From the NCBI RefSeq assembly GCF_001855565.1, contig NZ_MKCR01000011.1, forward strand, positions 1 through 64,000: DNA of 64,000 nucleotides, written 5' to 3'. Numbering within the stretch: position 1 is the stretch's first letter; the number at the start of each line of letters is the position of its first letter. The DNA comes from Chromobacterium amazonense. GTDB taxonomy: Bacteria > Pseudomonadota > Gammaproteobacteria > Burkholderiales > Chromobacteriaceae. The position numbers and the translations under genes are program-made. Under the pieces are notes generated by a model. It searched no databases. It saw nothing but the letters and a program-made list of their open reading frames with translations, and had not been told where the DNA came from. Shown piece by piece: positions 39,730-49,719 of the stretch.

Positions 39730-42700
39730 CTACGCGCTCAACTCCTTCAATACCTCCTTCACCTTCACGATCCGCTGCGCCACCTCCGGCAGCGCCTGCT
39801 CCACGCGCAGCTTGTCCTGCCCCGCCAAACGGTAGTTCTTCTTGCTCTGGATCAGCATGATGATCTTTACCGGATCGATAGGCGGGTTCTTGATGAAGGT
39901 GAGCTGCACCGCCACTTCGCTGGCGTCCAGCTTCTGCACGCCCAGCTCCTTGGCGACGAGGCGCAGGCGGTGGCTTTCGATCAGCGTTTTCACGCTCTGC
40001 GGCGGCAGGCCGAAGCGATCGATCAGCTCTTCGTGGATGTCGTCGATTTCGCCCTCGGTTTCGCAGCTGGCCAGGCGTTTGTAGATCAGCAGCCGCTCGT
40101 GCACGTCAGGGCAGTAAGCGTCCGGCAGCAGCGCCGGGCTGTGCAGATTGATCTCGGTGGTGATGCCCAAGGGAGCGTCCAGGTCCGGCGCGCGGCCCTT
40201 TTTCAGATCGCGCACCGCTTGCTTCAGCATCTCGGTGAACAGGCTGAAGCCCACTTCCTGCATCTCGCCGGATTGGCCTTCGCCCAGGATTTCGCCGGCG
40301 CCTCGGATTTCCAGATCGTGCATCGCCAGGTAGAAGCCGGCGCCGAGTTCGCCGGACAGCTGGATCGCTTCCAGGCGTTTTTGCGCGTCGCGGGTCATGC
40401 CGTCCGGGGTCAGCAGATAAGCATAGGCCTGGTGGTGCGAGCGGCCGACGCGGCCGCGCAGCTGGTGCAGCTGCGCCAGGCCGAATTTGTCGGCGCGGTT
40501 GATCAGGATGGTGTTGGCGTTGGGGATGTCGATGCCGGTTTCGATGATGGTGGAGCACAGCAGCAGGTTGAAGCGCTGCTGCAGGAAGTCGCGCATCACC
40601 TGTTCCAGCTCGCGCTCGCGCAACTGGCCGTGGGCGACGCCGATGCGCGCCTCCGGGATCAGCTCGGCCAGCTTTTCCCGCATGTTTTCTATGGTGTCGA
40701 CTTCATTGTGCAGGAAGAACACCTGGCCGCCGCGTTTCAGCTCGCGCAGCACAGCCTCGCGGATCACGCCGTTGCTCAAGGGGCTGACGAAGGTTTTCAC
40801 CGCCAGACGGCGGCTGGGGGCGGTGGTGATGGCGGAGAAGTCGCGCAGGCCTTCCAGCGCCATCGACAGCGTGCGCGGAATCGGCGTCGCAGTCAGCGTC
40901 AGCACGTCGACATTGGCGCGCAGCCGCTTCAGCTGCTCTTTCTGCCGCACGCCGAAGCGGTGCTCCTCGTCGATGATGACCAGGCCCAGGTTTTTGAACT
41001 GTATATCCGGCTGCACCAGCTTGTGGGTGCCGATGACGATGTCGACGCTGCCTTCGGCAAGGCCGGCGAGCGCGGCTTTGGTTTCCTTGCCGCTTTTGAA
41101 GCGCGACAGTTCGGCGATGCGCACCGGCCAGTCGGCGAAACGGTCGGAGAAGTTCTGGAAGTGTTGCTCGGCCAGCAGGGTGGTGGGCACCAGCACCGCC
41201 ACCTGCTTGCCGCCCATTACCGCGACGAAGGCGGCGCGCAGCGCCACTTCGGTCTTGCCGAAGCCGACGTCGCCGCAGACCAGCCGGTCCATCGGCTTGC
41301 CGGAGCACATGTCCTGGATCACCGCCTCGATGGCGCTGGCCTGATCCACGGTTTCTTCAAAGCCGAAACCGGCGGCAAAGGCGGCGTAGTCGGCATGGGA
41401 CAGCTGGAAGCTGTGGCCTTCGCGCGCGGCGCGCTGGGCGTACAGGTTCAGCAGTTCGGCCGCGGTGTCGCGGGCCTTTTCCGCCGCGCGCTTCTTGGCC
41501 TTGTCCCAGGCCGGGTTGCCCAGCTTGTGCAGCTGGATGTCGTCGGTGGCGCCGCCGGCGTAGCGGGAGATCAGCTGCAGCTGCGACACCGGCACGTACA
41601 GCGTGGCGCCGTCGGCGTACTCCAGCTGCATCAGCTCGGTTTCGCCCTCGCCCAGGTCCATGGTCACCAGGCCGACGTAGCGGCCGATGCCGTGCGCCTC
41701 GTGCACCACCGGGTCGCCGGCCTTGACCTCGGCTAGATCGCGCAGCATGGCGTCGGAGGCCGCCTTCTGGTGTTTGCGGCGAGTATGGCTGCGCGCCACG
41801 TGCTGGTACAGCTCGCTTTCCGTCACCACGGCGATGGTTGGCTCGGCGAGCGCGAAACCGGAATACAGCGGGGCTACGGTCAGCGCCAGCGGCATCTTGC
41901 CGGCGATGAAGTCGGCCCAGCTGTCTACCGGGGTCGGCTTGATGCCGCTTTCGGCCAGGAAGGCCAGCATGGTTTCGCGGCGCCCCAGGCTTTCCGCCGC
42001 CAGCAGGATGCGCTTGTCGCCAGCGGCGATGAAGGCTTGCAGCTTGTGCAGCGGCGCCTCGGCGCGGCGGTCCACCGCCAGCTCCGGCAGCGCGGCGGCG
42101 CCGGTTTCGCCGTCGCCGGCGAATTCGATGCGGGCATAGGGCTTGAGCCGCGCCATCAGCTCGTCCGGACGCAGGAAGATGTCGGCCGGCGGCAACACAG
42201 GTCTATCGGTATCGCCGCGGGCCATGTCGTAGCGGCTTTGCGCGTCGCGCCAGAAGCTTTCCGCCGCGGCTTGCACCTCGTGGTGCAGCACCACCAGCGC
42301 GTCGTCGCCGACGTAGTCGAACAAGGTGGCGGTCTCGTCGAAGAACAGCGGCAGGTAGTACTCGATGCCGGCCGGCCACAGCCCCTGCGAGACATCCTTG
42401 TAGACGCGGCTCTTGCTCGGATCGCCTTCCATCTTCTCGCGGTAGCGTTGGCGGAAGGCGGTGACGCCGCTTTCGTCGGCTGGATATTCGCGCGCCGGCA
42501 GCAGGCGGATTTCCGGCACCGGGTACAGCGTGCGCTGGCTGTCGGGGTCGAAGGTCTTCAGGCTGTCGATCTCGGCATCGAACAGATCGATCCGGTACGG
42601 CAGCGGCGAACCCATGGGATATAGATCGATCAGGCTGCCGCGCACGGAGAACTCGCCCGGCGCCATGACTTGCGTCACGTGCTGGTAGCCGGCGGTGACC

Positions 42701-43125
42701 AGATCGCCGCGCAGTTTTTCCACGTCCAGCTGCTGGCCGGTTTTCAGGAAGAAGGTGCGGCCCAGCAGATAGCTCACCGGCGCCAGCCGGCTCAAGGTGG
42801 TACTGACCGGCGCGATCACCACCTGGCATTCGCGCTGTCGGATCTGCCACAGCGTGGCCAGTCGCTCGCTGACCAGGTCGCCGTGCGGCGAGAAGTGGTC
42901 GTAGGGCAGCGTTTCCCAATCCGGGAACAGGGCGATGGACAGGTCCGGCGCGAAGAACGGCAGCTCGGCCTTCAGCCTTTGCGCGGCCTGGGCGTCGGCG
43001 GTCAGGATCAACAGCGGTTGGCGCTGCGCGGCCAAGGCGGCGATGGCATGGCTGTCCAGGCCGTCTGGCAGACGGCCGCAACGGGTTTTCTGGCCGGCGG
43101 GCGGCAGGGTCGAGTGCATATCCAA
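39730..43125 (-). CDS. mfd: Transcription-repair coupling factor
   Basis: Mfd removes RNA polymerase stalled at DNA lesions and recruits UvrA. The N-terminal UvrB-like domain is visible (FPDWETLPYDHFSPH). A CarD-like RNA-polymerase-interacting domain (GDPVVHEAHGIGRYVGL) follows, then a superfamily-2 translocase with Walker A GDVGFGKTE near residue 620 and DEEHRFG near 721, and the C-terminal regulatory domain. Its 1,131 residues are normal. It is cytosolic and monocistronic. Confidence 0.97.
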   Translation of the reverse strand: MDMHSTLPPAGQKTRCGRLPDGLDSHAIAALAAQRQPLLILTADAQAAQRLKAELPFFAPDLSIALFPDWETLPYDHFSPHGDLVSERLATLWQIRQRECQVVIAPVSTTLSRLAPVSYLLGRTFFLKTGQQLDVEKLRGDLVTAGYQHVTQVMAPGEFSVRGSLIDLYPMGSPLPYRIDLFDAEIDSLKTFDPDSQRTLYPVPEIRLLPAREYPADESGVTAFRQRYREKMEGDPSKSRVYKDVSQGLWPAGIEYYLPLFFDETATLFDYVGDDALVVLHHEVQAAAESFWRDAQSRYDMARGDTDRPVLPPADIFLRPDELMARLKPYARIEFAGDGETGAAALPELAVDRRAEAPLHKLQAFIAAGDKRILLAAESLGRRETMLAFLAESGIKPTPVDSWADFIAGKMPLALTVAPLYSGFALAEPTIAVVTESELYQHVARSHTRRKHQKAASDAMLRDLAEVKAGDPVVHEAHGIGRYVGLVTMDLGEGETELMQLEYADGATLYVPVSQLQLISRYAGGATDDIQLHKLGNPAWDKAKKRAAEKARDTAAELLNLYAQRAAREGHSFQLSHADYAAFAAGFGFEETVDQASAIEAVIQDMCSGKPMDRLVCGDVGFGKTEVALRAAFVAVMGGKQVAVLVPTTLLAEQHFQNFSDRFADWPVRIAELSRFKSGKETKAALAGLAEGSVDIVIGTHKLVQPDIQFKNLGLVIIDEEHRFGVRQKEQLKRLRANVDVLTLTATPIPRTLSMALEGLRDFSAITTAPSRRLAVKTFVSPLSNGVIREAVLRELKRGGQVFFLHNEVDTIENMREKLAELIPEARIGVAHGQLRERELEQVMRDFLQQRFNLLLCSTIIETGIDIPNANTILINRADKFGLAQLHQLRGRVGRSHHQAYAYLLTPDGMTRDAQKRLEAIQLSGELGAGFYLAMHDLEIRGAGEILGEGQSGEMQEVGFSLFTEMLKQAVRDLKKGRAPDLDAPLGITTEINLHSPALLPDAYCPDVHERLLIYKRLASCETEGEIDDIHEELIDRFGLPPQSVKTLIESHRLRLVAKELGVQKLDASEVAVQLTFIKNPPIDPVKIIMLIQSKKNYRLAGQDKLRVEQALPEVAQRIVKVKEVLKELSA

Positions 43126-43406
43126 CTTGATCTGCTTCTGTGCGGAGTTGTGCTTGTGGCGATTATAACAGCGCGCGCGGCGTTTCCCCGGCGGCGAACG
43201 CTAGCCGGCGCGGTCAAACCCGGCTATCGTATGCGTTTGGCTCAAATGTCATTTATCTCAATTAGAAGAAAAACAACATGAGGCCAGGATTAGACATTCA
43301 AAAAAATAATGCATAACACTGCTATCCATGCCGAAATAAATGAAATTGGCATGGCTTGGACGTGGCCAAGATCCGGCAAACCGGACGACAGCTAAAGGAT
43401 GGAAGC

Positions 43407-46400
43407 GTGAGAACCACACAAAGGGTGGAGGAGGGGTTGGTTTTCCTGGGGTTTGTTTGCGGCGTGGCCTTGTGGCCGCGCAGTCCCCAGGCGGCACTGA
43501 CACTTGCCAGTTTTTTGCCGCACGGCCTGTTTGCCTGGCAACAGCTCGCGCGCGGCGCGCGGCGCGGCTGGTGGTGGCCGTTGGCTGCTTTGTTGCCGGC
43601 GCTGTGGCTGATGCCGTCGCTATGGGGCATGCTGCTGGCCGGCTCCTTGTATTTGATTCCGCCCGGCCTGCGCTTGGGGCGCCTGACGGCCTGGCGGCCG
43701 CGTCCGGCCACGCCGAATCAGCTGCGCGATCTGCTGCTGGCCTTGATCGTCTATCCGGCGCCGCTGGCGGCCTTGCCGCTCGGCGTCTACGTCTGGAGCG
43801 CAGGCGGCGGCCATCATCTTGCCTGGCCATGGGTCTGGCAAGGTTGGGCAGCCCTGGCTTCCGCGCTGTTCTTGTGCGTGCCCCTGGCGTGGCCATCGCC
43901 CCATGCGGCGTCCTGGACGGTGCGTTTGGAGCAGGGGCTGATTCTGGCATTGGTGGCTTTGGAGGCCGGCTTGCTGCAGTCCAGCGAGATCAATCTGAAC
44001 ATTCCCAATCAGTTGTTGTTTTTTCCCTTCATCCTGTGGGCAGCCTGCCGCACCGGCTTGGGCGGCGCCGCGCTGACCGCCGGCGCGGTGGCGGTCAGTC
44101 TGTCGCTGGCGTCAGCCGGTTCCGGCGCCGCCAGCCACGCCATCATCGGCCATGTCTCCACCGATCTGCTGCTGGCGCTGGCGCTGAATGTTTCCGGCTT
44201 GCTGGTGGCGATTCTGATGGATGGACACCGCGCCGACGAGGCGGCTTTGAAGACGTTCCGCGCGCGTATCGATTCTCTGGTCAACAACAGCCCGACCATG
44301 ATGTCGTTGAAGGACATGGATGGCCGCTATTTGCTGGTCAACGCCGCCTATGCGCGGCGGGTGGGCGTTTCGCCGGGAGATTTGACGGGGAAGCGGCCGG
44401 AGGATGTGTTCGATCTGGACGATGCCCGGCAGATCTGCGAGCAGGACCAGCAGGTGCTGAATCTGCTGGCGCCGCGCCAGTTCGAGGAGCATTTCGTGCT
44501 CAACGGCGTGGAAACCTATCTTTTGGCCTCCAAGTTTCCCCTGTTCGACGCCGACGGGCGGCCCGCCGGAGTGGGCAGCGTCGATACCGACATCACGCAG
44601 AGCAAGCGCGAGCAGCGCGCCAAACGCGAGGCCGAGGAGCGCTATCTGGCGTTGGTGGAGCAGTCTCTGGTCGGCATCTACATCATGCAGGACGAGCGGC
44701 TGGTGTATGCCAATCCCAAGCTGGCCGAGATCATGGGCCATGCGCCGGAGGACATGGTGGGCATGACCATGGCCCAGCTATTGGTCCCGGGCGAAGCGGT
44801 GCGGCTGCGCCAGCAACTGTTGCGCCGCTTCCGCGAGAATATCGCGGTGATGCACTATTCCACCCGCGGGCTGCGCAAGGACGGCGTGGTGGTGGACATG
44901 GAGGTGCATAGCCGCCTGTTCGAGCTGGATGGCCGCAAGGCGGTTATCGGCGTGGTGATGGACATCTCGGATCGGCTGCTGGCCGATACCAATCTGCGCT
45001 TAGCGGCCAAGGTGTTCGAAAATTCGGCGGAGGGCATCCTGATTCTGGATGCCAACGCCCGCATCATCGCCGTCAACGACGCCTTCACCCGCATTACCGG
45101 CTATGCGGAAAAAGAAGCGCTGGGCAAACCTTCGCGCATTTTCGGCCTGGGCGAGCAGGAGCGGGAGGCCATGCGGGAGGCGCTGGCTGGCAGCGGCCAC
45201 TGGCAGGGCGAGATGCAGGACAGGCGCAAGAATGGCGAGTGGTATCCGGCCGAACTGTCCATCTCCGCATTGCGCGACGAGGACGACGAGCTATGCAATT
45301 ACGTGGCGGTGTTCTCCGACATCACCCAGCGCAAGGAGGCCGAGGCGCGGCTGCAGTTCCTGGCCAATCACGACCCGCTGACCCGGCTGCCCAACCGCAG
45401 CAGCCTCACCGCGCAACTGGACGAAGCGCTGGCGCGCATGGCCAGCCAGGGCGGCCAATTGGCGGTGATGTTCATCGACCTGGACCGCTTCAAGCTGATC
45501 AACGACTCCTTCGGCCACCAGGCCGGCGACCTGCTGCTATGCGAGATCGCCCTGCGTCTGGCGCGAGTGGTGGGCGAGCGCGGCATGCTGGCGCGGCTGG
45601 GCGGAGACGAATTCACCCTGCTGATGAGCGGTTTCGACAGCCATACCGAGCTGGGAGACGTGGCCGCCGACATCTTGACTGAACTCGGCCGGCCTCTGAG
45701 CCTGGAGGCGCATGAGGTGTTCATCACCGGCAGCATAGGCATCAGTGTTTTCCCGCATGATGGGGAGGATGCCCAGACCTTGCTGAAAAACGCGGATGTG
45801 GCGATGTACCGCGCCAAGGACTCCGGCAAGAACACCTACCAGTTCTTCGACGCCGGCATGAACACCCAGACCTTCGAGCGCCTGCTGCTGGAAAACGGCC
45901 TGCGCATGGCGCTGGAGCGCGGCGAATTCGAACTGCATTACCAGCCGCAACTGGCCGCCGACAGCCGCGCGCTGCAGGGCGCGGAGGTGTTGCTGCGCTG
46001 GCGCCATCCGCAGCTGGGCCTGGTGCCGCCGGTGCGCTTCATCGCGCTGGCCGAGGAAACCGGGCTGATCAAGCCCATCGGTGACTGGGTGCTGGCCGAG
46101 GCCTGCCGCCAGTTGGCGGCCTGGGACCGCCAGGGCCTGGCGGTACCGCGGCTGGCGGTGAACCTGTCGCCGCGCCAGTTCGGCCAGCCGTCGCTGCCGG
46201 CCAAGGTGGCCGGCGCCTTGCAGGCCGCGGGCCTGCCCGCCAGCCGGCTGGAGCTGGAAATCACCGAGAGCATGCTGATGCAGAATCCGGACGAAGCCGT
46301 GCAGTTGCTGGCGCAACTGAAAGCGTTGGGCGTATGGCTGTCCATCGACGATTTCGGCACCGGCTATTCCTCGCTGTCGTATCTGAAGCGCTTCCCGCTG

Positions 46401-46676
46401 GACACGCTGAAGATAGACCAGTCCTTTGTCGATGGCCTGCCCGACGATGGGGACAATGCCGCCATCGCCGAAGCCATCCTGGCCATGGCCAAGAAGCTCA
46501 AGTTCCATGTGGTGGCGGAAGGAGTGGAAAACGAGGCGCAAGCGGCCTTCTTGCAAGGCAAGGGCTGCCACACGCTGCAGGGTTACCACTTCAGCCGGCC
46601 GCTGCCGGCGGCGGAGTTCGCCGCGCTGGTGGCGGGCTGGCGGCAACAGGCGCAGGCGGCGGGCATTCCGGCGTGA
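43407..46676 (+). CDS. Membrane PAS-GGDEF-EAL c-di-GMP signalling protein
   Basis: This protein is about 1,089 residues. An N-terminal multi-helix membrane sensor of MASE1-like appearance spans about 1-280. Three PAS domains follow (SPTMMSLKDMDGRYLLVN; YLALVEQSLVGIYIMQ; VFENSAEGILILDANARIIAVN), then GGDEF (intact LGGDEF, no RxxD before it) and EAL. In the EAL domain the signature is EVL, but NLSPRQF, the ITE glutamate, DDFGTGYSSL, LKIDQSF and AEGVE are kept, so phosphodiesterase activity is plausible. GTG 43407 is chosen because AAAGGA lies seven bases upstream; the frame is open to 43356. Confidence 0.9.
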   Translation: MRTTQRVEEGLVFLGFVCGVALWPRSPQAALTLASFLPHGLFAWQQLARGARRGWWWPLAALLPALWLMPSLWGMLLAGSLYLIPPGLRLGRLTAWRPRPATPNQLRDLLLALIVYPAPLAALPLGVYVWSAGGGHHLAWPWVWQGWAALASALFLCVPLAWPSPHAASWTVRLEQGLILALVALEAGLLQSSEINLNIPNQLLFFPFILWAACRTGLGGAALTAGAVAVSLSLASAGSGAASHAIIGHVSTDLLLALALNVSGLLVAILMDGHRADEAALKTFRARIDSLVNNSPTMMSLKDMDGRYLLVNAAYARRVGVSPGDLTGKRPEDVFDLDDARQICEQDQQVLNLLAPRQFEEHFVLNGVETYLLASKFPLFDADGRPAGVGSVDTDITQSKREQRAKREAEERYLALVEQSLVGIYIMQDERLVYANPKLAEIMGHAPEDMVGMTMAQLLVPGEAVRLRQQLLRRFRENIAVMHYSTRGLRKDGVVVDMEVHSRLFELDGRKAVIGVVMDISDRLLADTNLRLAAKVFENSAEGILILDANARIIAVNDAFTRITGYAEKEALGKPSRIFGLGEQEREAMREALAGSGHWQGEMQDRRKNGEWYPAELSISALRDEDDELCNYVAVFSDITQRKEAEARLQFLANHDPLTRLPNRSSLTAQLDEALARMASQGGQLAVMFIDLDRFKLINDSFGHQAGDLLLCEIALRLARVVGERGMLARLGGDEFTLLMSGFDSHTELGDVAADILTELGRPLSLEAHEVFITGSIGISVFPHDGEDAQTLLKNADVAMYRAKDSGKNTYQFFDAGMNTQTFERLLLENGLRMALERGEFELHYQPQLAADSRALQGAEVLLRWRHPQLGLVPPVRFIALAEETGLIKPIGDWVLAEACRQLAAWDRQGLAVPRLAVNLSPRQFGQPSLPAKVAGALQAAGLPASRLELEITESMLMQNPDEAVQLLAQLKALGVWLSIDDFGTGYSSLSYLKRFPLDTLKIDQSFVDGLPDDGDNAAIAEAILAMAKKLKFHVVAEGVENEAQAAFLQGKGCHTLQGYHFSRPLPAAEFAALVAGWRQQAQAAGIPA

Positions 46677-46739
46677 AGCTGGGCCGTGGGGCGGCTTGCG
46701 GCTACAATGGCGGGAATTGTAAATTAGAGAATCTCCGCC

Positions 46740-47489
46740 ATGAGCAACAAACGCCTGATACACGGCTTCCACGCCATCAACGCCCGACTGTGGCAGAACC
46801 CCAAGAGCCTGCTGGAAATCTGGCTGGCCGGCGGCCGCCACGACGCCCGCGCCAAGGCGGTGCTGGACAAGGCTGGCGAGGAGAAGGTCAAGCTGCACAT
46901 CGTGGACAAGGAACGGCTGGACAGCATGAGCGGCAACGCTCGCCACCAGGGCGTGGTGGCGATGATAGACGCCAGCATGAACTACGTGGACCTGGACGAC
47001 GTGCTGGAAAACCTGTCCGAGCCGCCGCTGCTGTTGATCCTGGACGGCGTCACCGATCCGCACAATCTGGGCGCTTGCCTGCGGGTGGCGGACGCGATGG
47101 GCGCGCACGCGGTGATCGCCCCCAAAGACCGCTCCGCCACGCTGAACGCCACGGTATCCAAAGTGGCCTGCGGCGCGGCCGAGGTGGTGCCTTACATCAC
47201 CGTCACCAACTTGGCGCGCACGCTGCGCGACTTGAAGGATGCCGGAGTATGGATTGCCGGCACCACGATGGAAGCCGACACCGACCTGTACCACTTCGAC
47301 GCCTCCGGCCCGTTGGCCTGGGTGATGGGCGCGGAAGGCGAGGGGATGCGCCGCCTGACGCGCGAGCACTGCGACGTGCCGGTGTCCATCCCGATGTTCG
47401 GCACCGTCGAGAGCCTGAACGTGTCGGTGTCGTCCGGCATGGTGTTGTCGGAAAGCCGCCGCCAGCGGGTGCTGAAGACGCAGGGTTGA
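46740..47489 (+). CDS. rlmB: 23S rRNA (guanosine-2'-O-)-methyltransferase
   Basis: RlmB methylates the ribose of G2251 in the 23S P-loop using SAM. It has an N-terminal substrate-binding domain then the SPOUT knot with its three motifs: [21 protein letters not shown] near residue 101, [11 protein letters not shown] near 197, and [17 protein letters not shown] near 218. The protein is 249 residues. A TACAAT about 50 bases upstream may be its promoter. Confidence 0.95.
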   Translation: MSNKRLIHGFHAINARLWQNPKSLLEIWLAGGRHDARAKAVLDKAGEEKVKLHIVDKERLDSMSGNARHQGVVAMIDASMNYVDLDDVLENLSEPPLLLILDGVTDPHNLGACLRVADAMGAHAVIAPKDRSATLNATVSKVACGAAEVVPYITVTNLARTLRDLKDAGVWIAGTTMEADTDLYHFDASGPLAWVMGAEGEGMRRLTREHCDVPVSIPMFGTVESLNVSVSSGMVLSESRRQRVLKTQG

Positions 47490-47506
47490 GATATGATTCA
47501 GTCAGA

Positions 47507-47530
47507 AAAAGGCCGCGAGTGCTGCCTTTT
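47507..47530. terminator. Weak bidirectional terminator between rlmB and the LysR gene
   Basis: AAAAGGC and GCCTTTT flank a ten-base loop, giving an A/T-tailed hairpin usable on both strands. It sits between two convergent genes. Confidence 0.45.
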
Positions 47531-47531
47531 G

Positions 47532-48428
47532 TCATCCCTGTCCGCCTAGCCTTTCCCGCGTCAGCGCCAGCCAGGCGCGGGCGGCGTGGGACAGGTAGCC
47601 GCCGCGCTGCCAGATCAGGCCCAGGTGCCAGTACAGCTTGTTGTCGTATAGCGGGATCACGTCGTATTGCCCGCTGTCCAGCCGCGCCACGATGCTGCGC
47701 GGCAGCAGTGTGACGCCGAGGTTGGCGCCCACCAGTTCGACGATGAAGTCCCAGTGCGCGCTGCGGCCGACGATATTGGGCGTTTTGCCCAGCTCGCGAA
47801 AGGCGTCGGTGACGCGGCGGCATAGCGTGAAGTCTTCCGGATACAGCACCAGCGGCTGGTCGGCGATGTCCACAAGGCGCACCAGCGATTGGCCTTGCCA
47901 GCGCGAGCCGGCCGGCGCCACCAGGCATAGCGGGTCGCGCACCACCGAGTAATGTTCGAACAGCTGGCTGTCCACCGGCAGCACGGCCACGCCGATTTCC
48001 AGCTCGCCGCTCTTGATGCGGTTTTCAATGGCCAGCGCGCCGTCTTCCACCATTTTCAATTCAATCTGCGGATACAGCCGGCGGTAGTGGCTGACCACCG
48101 GCGCGAAGAAGGCCACGCCCACCATGGGCGGCAGGCCGACCACCAGCTCGCCGCGGCTGAGGCCGGACAGGTCGGTCAGCTCGTTTTTCAGCTGATGCAT
48201 CGCCGACAGCACATCCAGCCCGCGCTCGTAAGTGACGCGGCCGGCGTCGGTCAGCCTGAAGCTGCGCCCCTCGCGTAGGATCAGCGGCATGCCGAGCTCC
48301 TCTTCCAGCTGTTTCACCATCTTGCTGATGGTGGGCTGGGTGACGAACAGCGCGTCAGCGGCGCGGGTGAAGCTTTGGCATTTCACCAGTTCGACAAAAT
48401 AGCGCAAGGCGCGGATGTCCATTTGCAT
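47532..48428 (-). CDS. LysR-family regulator of the cidAB-like operon
   Basis: This 298-residue LTTR has an N-terminal HTH (CQSFTRAADALFVTQPTISKMVKQLEEELG) and a co-inducer domain. It is divergent from a cidA/lrgA-cidB/lrgB pair, the arrangement of CidR, an LTTR known in Gram-positives to activate cid genes with acetate/pyruvate metabolism. An LTTR-like operator lies in the 98-bp gap. The assignment as CidR-like rests on context. Confidence 0.85.
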   Translation of the reverse strand: MQMDIRALRYFVELVKCQSFTRAADALFVTQPTISKMVKQLEEELGMPLILREGRSFRLTDAGRVTYERGLDVLSAMHQLKNELTDLSGLSRGELVVGLPPMVGVAFFAPVVSHYRRLYPQIELKMVEDGALAIENRIKSGELEIGVAVLPVDSQLFEHYSVVRDPLCLVAPAGSRWQGQSLVRLVDIADQPLVLYPEDFTLCRRVTDAFRELGKTPNIVGRSAHWDFIVELVGANLGVTLLPRSIVARLDSGQYDVIPLYDNKLYWHLGLIWQRGGYLSHAARAWLALTRERLGGQG

Positions 48429-48458
48429 TCCTGATTGGAATCGTAACGATAATTTTAA

Positions 48459-48492
48459 TTCATTTTTAGAATGAAATACGGCTGGCTATACT
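48459..48492 (+). promoter_or_regulatory. LysR operator and promoter of the cid-like operon
   Basis: TTCAT-N7-ATGAA (48459-48475) is a dyad containing a T-N11-A core. A -10 TATACT lies at 48487-48492. The operator covers the expected -35 position, consistent with LTTR activation. Confidence 0.55.
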
Positions 48493-48526
48493 AGCTTCAA
48501 CTCCGTAAGTCGATGGAAGCCGAATC

Positions 48527-48970
48527 ATGGCACGCCGCCTGTTTTACCGCCTGATGCCGCTGTTGCAAACCTGTAGCCAGGTTGCGCTGCTGAGCCTGGT
48601 GTGGCTGGCTGCCAGTCAGCTGAGCCACCGTTTTCTGCCGGCCATGCCGGCCGGCGTGCTGGGCATGCTGCTGGTGCTGCTGGGCTTCTGGTCCGGCCTG
48701 CTGCCGGTGAGCTGGTTTCGGCACGGCGCGCGCTGGCTGCTGGCGGAGATGCTGCTGTTCTTCATCCCGGCGGTGGTGGCGGTGGTGCAGTATCCGGAAG
48801 TGATTGTATCCGCCGGTGTCCGCCTGTTGTTGGTGATTGTGGCTTCCACAGCCTTGGTGATGGTGGCGACCGCTCTGGTGGTGGACCGCTGCTACCGGCT
48901 GGAAGTCTGGATGCGCCGCCGCGCCAGCAACCGCAAGGCGCAGATGAGGGCTGAAGTCCATGGAGCATGA
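48527..48970 (+). CDS. CidA/LrgA-family holin-like protein
   Basis: This 147-residue membrane protein has four helices and the family block FLPAMPAGVLGMLLVLLGFWSG-like near residue 40. The family acts with a CidB/LrgB partner in membrane permeability, cell lysis or pyruvate/acetate handling. The C terminus is basic and cytosolic. The downstream partner overlaps by 11 bases. Confidence 0.88.
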   Translation: MARRLFYRLMPLLQTCSQVALLSLVWLAASQLSHRFLPAMPAGVLGMLLVLLGFWSGLLPVSWFRHGARWLLAEMLLFFIPAVVAVVQYPEVIVSAGVRLLLVIVASTALVMVATALVVDRCYRLEVWMRRRASNRKAQMRAEVHGA

Positions 48971-49643
48971 GATTGCCTTGATCTCCTTCGTACTCACCGT
49001 GGTGTTGTACTGGGGGGTCAAGAAGTATTACCTGAAAACGCGCAGCTGGTGGAGCACGCCGATTCTGGCGGTGCCGCTGCTGATCATCGGCTTGGTGGTG
49101 TTGGCGCGCGTGCCGTACCACACCTATTTTGCCGATACCCGTTGGCTGACCTGGCTGCTGGGGCCGGCGACGGTGGCGTTTGCGATACCGATTTACGAGC
49201 AGCGCGCCATCATCCGCAGGCATTGGCTGTCGCTTAGCTGCGGCGTGCTGGTGGCCATTCCGGTGGCGGTGTTGAGTTCGGTGGAACTGGCGCGCTGGCT
49301 GGATCTGTCCGACATGATGCAGAAAAGCCTGGCGCCGCGATCGATCAGCACGCCGTTCGCGCTGGCGGCGGCGCAGACCTTGGGCGGCTCGGCCGACCTG
49401 ACCGCGCTGTTCGTGGTGGTGACCGGGGTGTGCGGCATGATGCTGGGTCAGCTGATGCTGACGGTGTTGCCGATTCGTTCCACGCTGGCGCGGGGCGCTT
49501 TGTTCGGCGCAGCGGCTCATGCGGCCGGCACGGCCAAGGCGAATGAGATAGGCGCCGAGGAAGGCGTGGTGGCCAGTCTGACGATGATGTTGGCCGGGGT
49601 GGCGACGGTGTTTGCCGCGCCGTTGATTGGATACTGGCTGTAA
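48960..49643 (+). CDS. CidB/LrgB-family membrane protein
   Basis: This 227-residue membrane protein has about six to seven helices. The typical LrgB block is KSLAPRSISTPFALAAAQ near residue 120, and the C terminus has the conserved AAHAAGTAKANEIGAEEG. It is the partner of the preceding gene. Regulation is probably by the divergent LysR protein. Confidence 0.9.
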   Translation: MEHEIALISFVLTVVLYWGVKKYYLKTRSWWSTPILAVPLLIIGLVVLARVPYHTYFADTRWLTWLLGPATVAFAIPIYEQRAIIRRHWLSLSCGVLVAIPVAVLSSVELARWLDLSDMMQKSLAPRSISTPFALAAAQTLGGSADLTALFVVVTGVCGMMLGQLMLTVLPIRSTLARGALFGAAAHAAGTAKANEIGAEEGVVASLTMMLAGVATVFAAPLIGYWL

Positions 49644-49719
49644 CGAGTTTGTGTTGTGACCTGATTGCCGGTGGGGTGGTGATCAGTGGGTTTCTCCTCT
49701 TCCCCAAAACGAGCGTTGA

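Noticed and set aside
39496-41736. 746-codon plus-strand frame opposite mfd
   Set aside because: Antisense shadow of mfd; there is no start signal and it has shadow-type composition.
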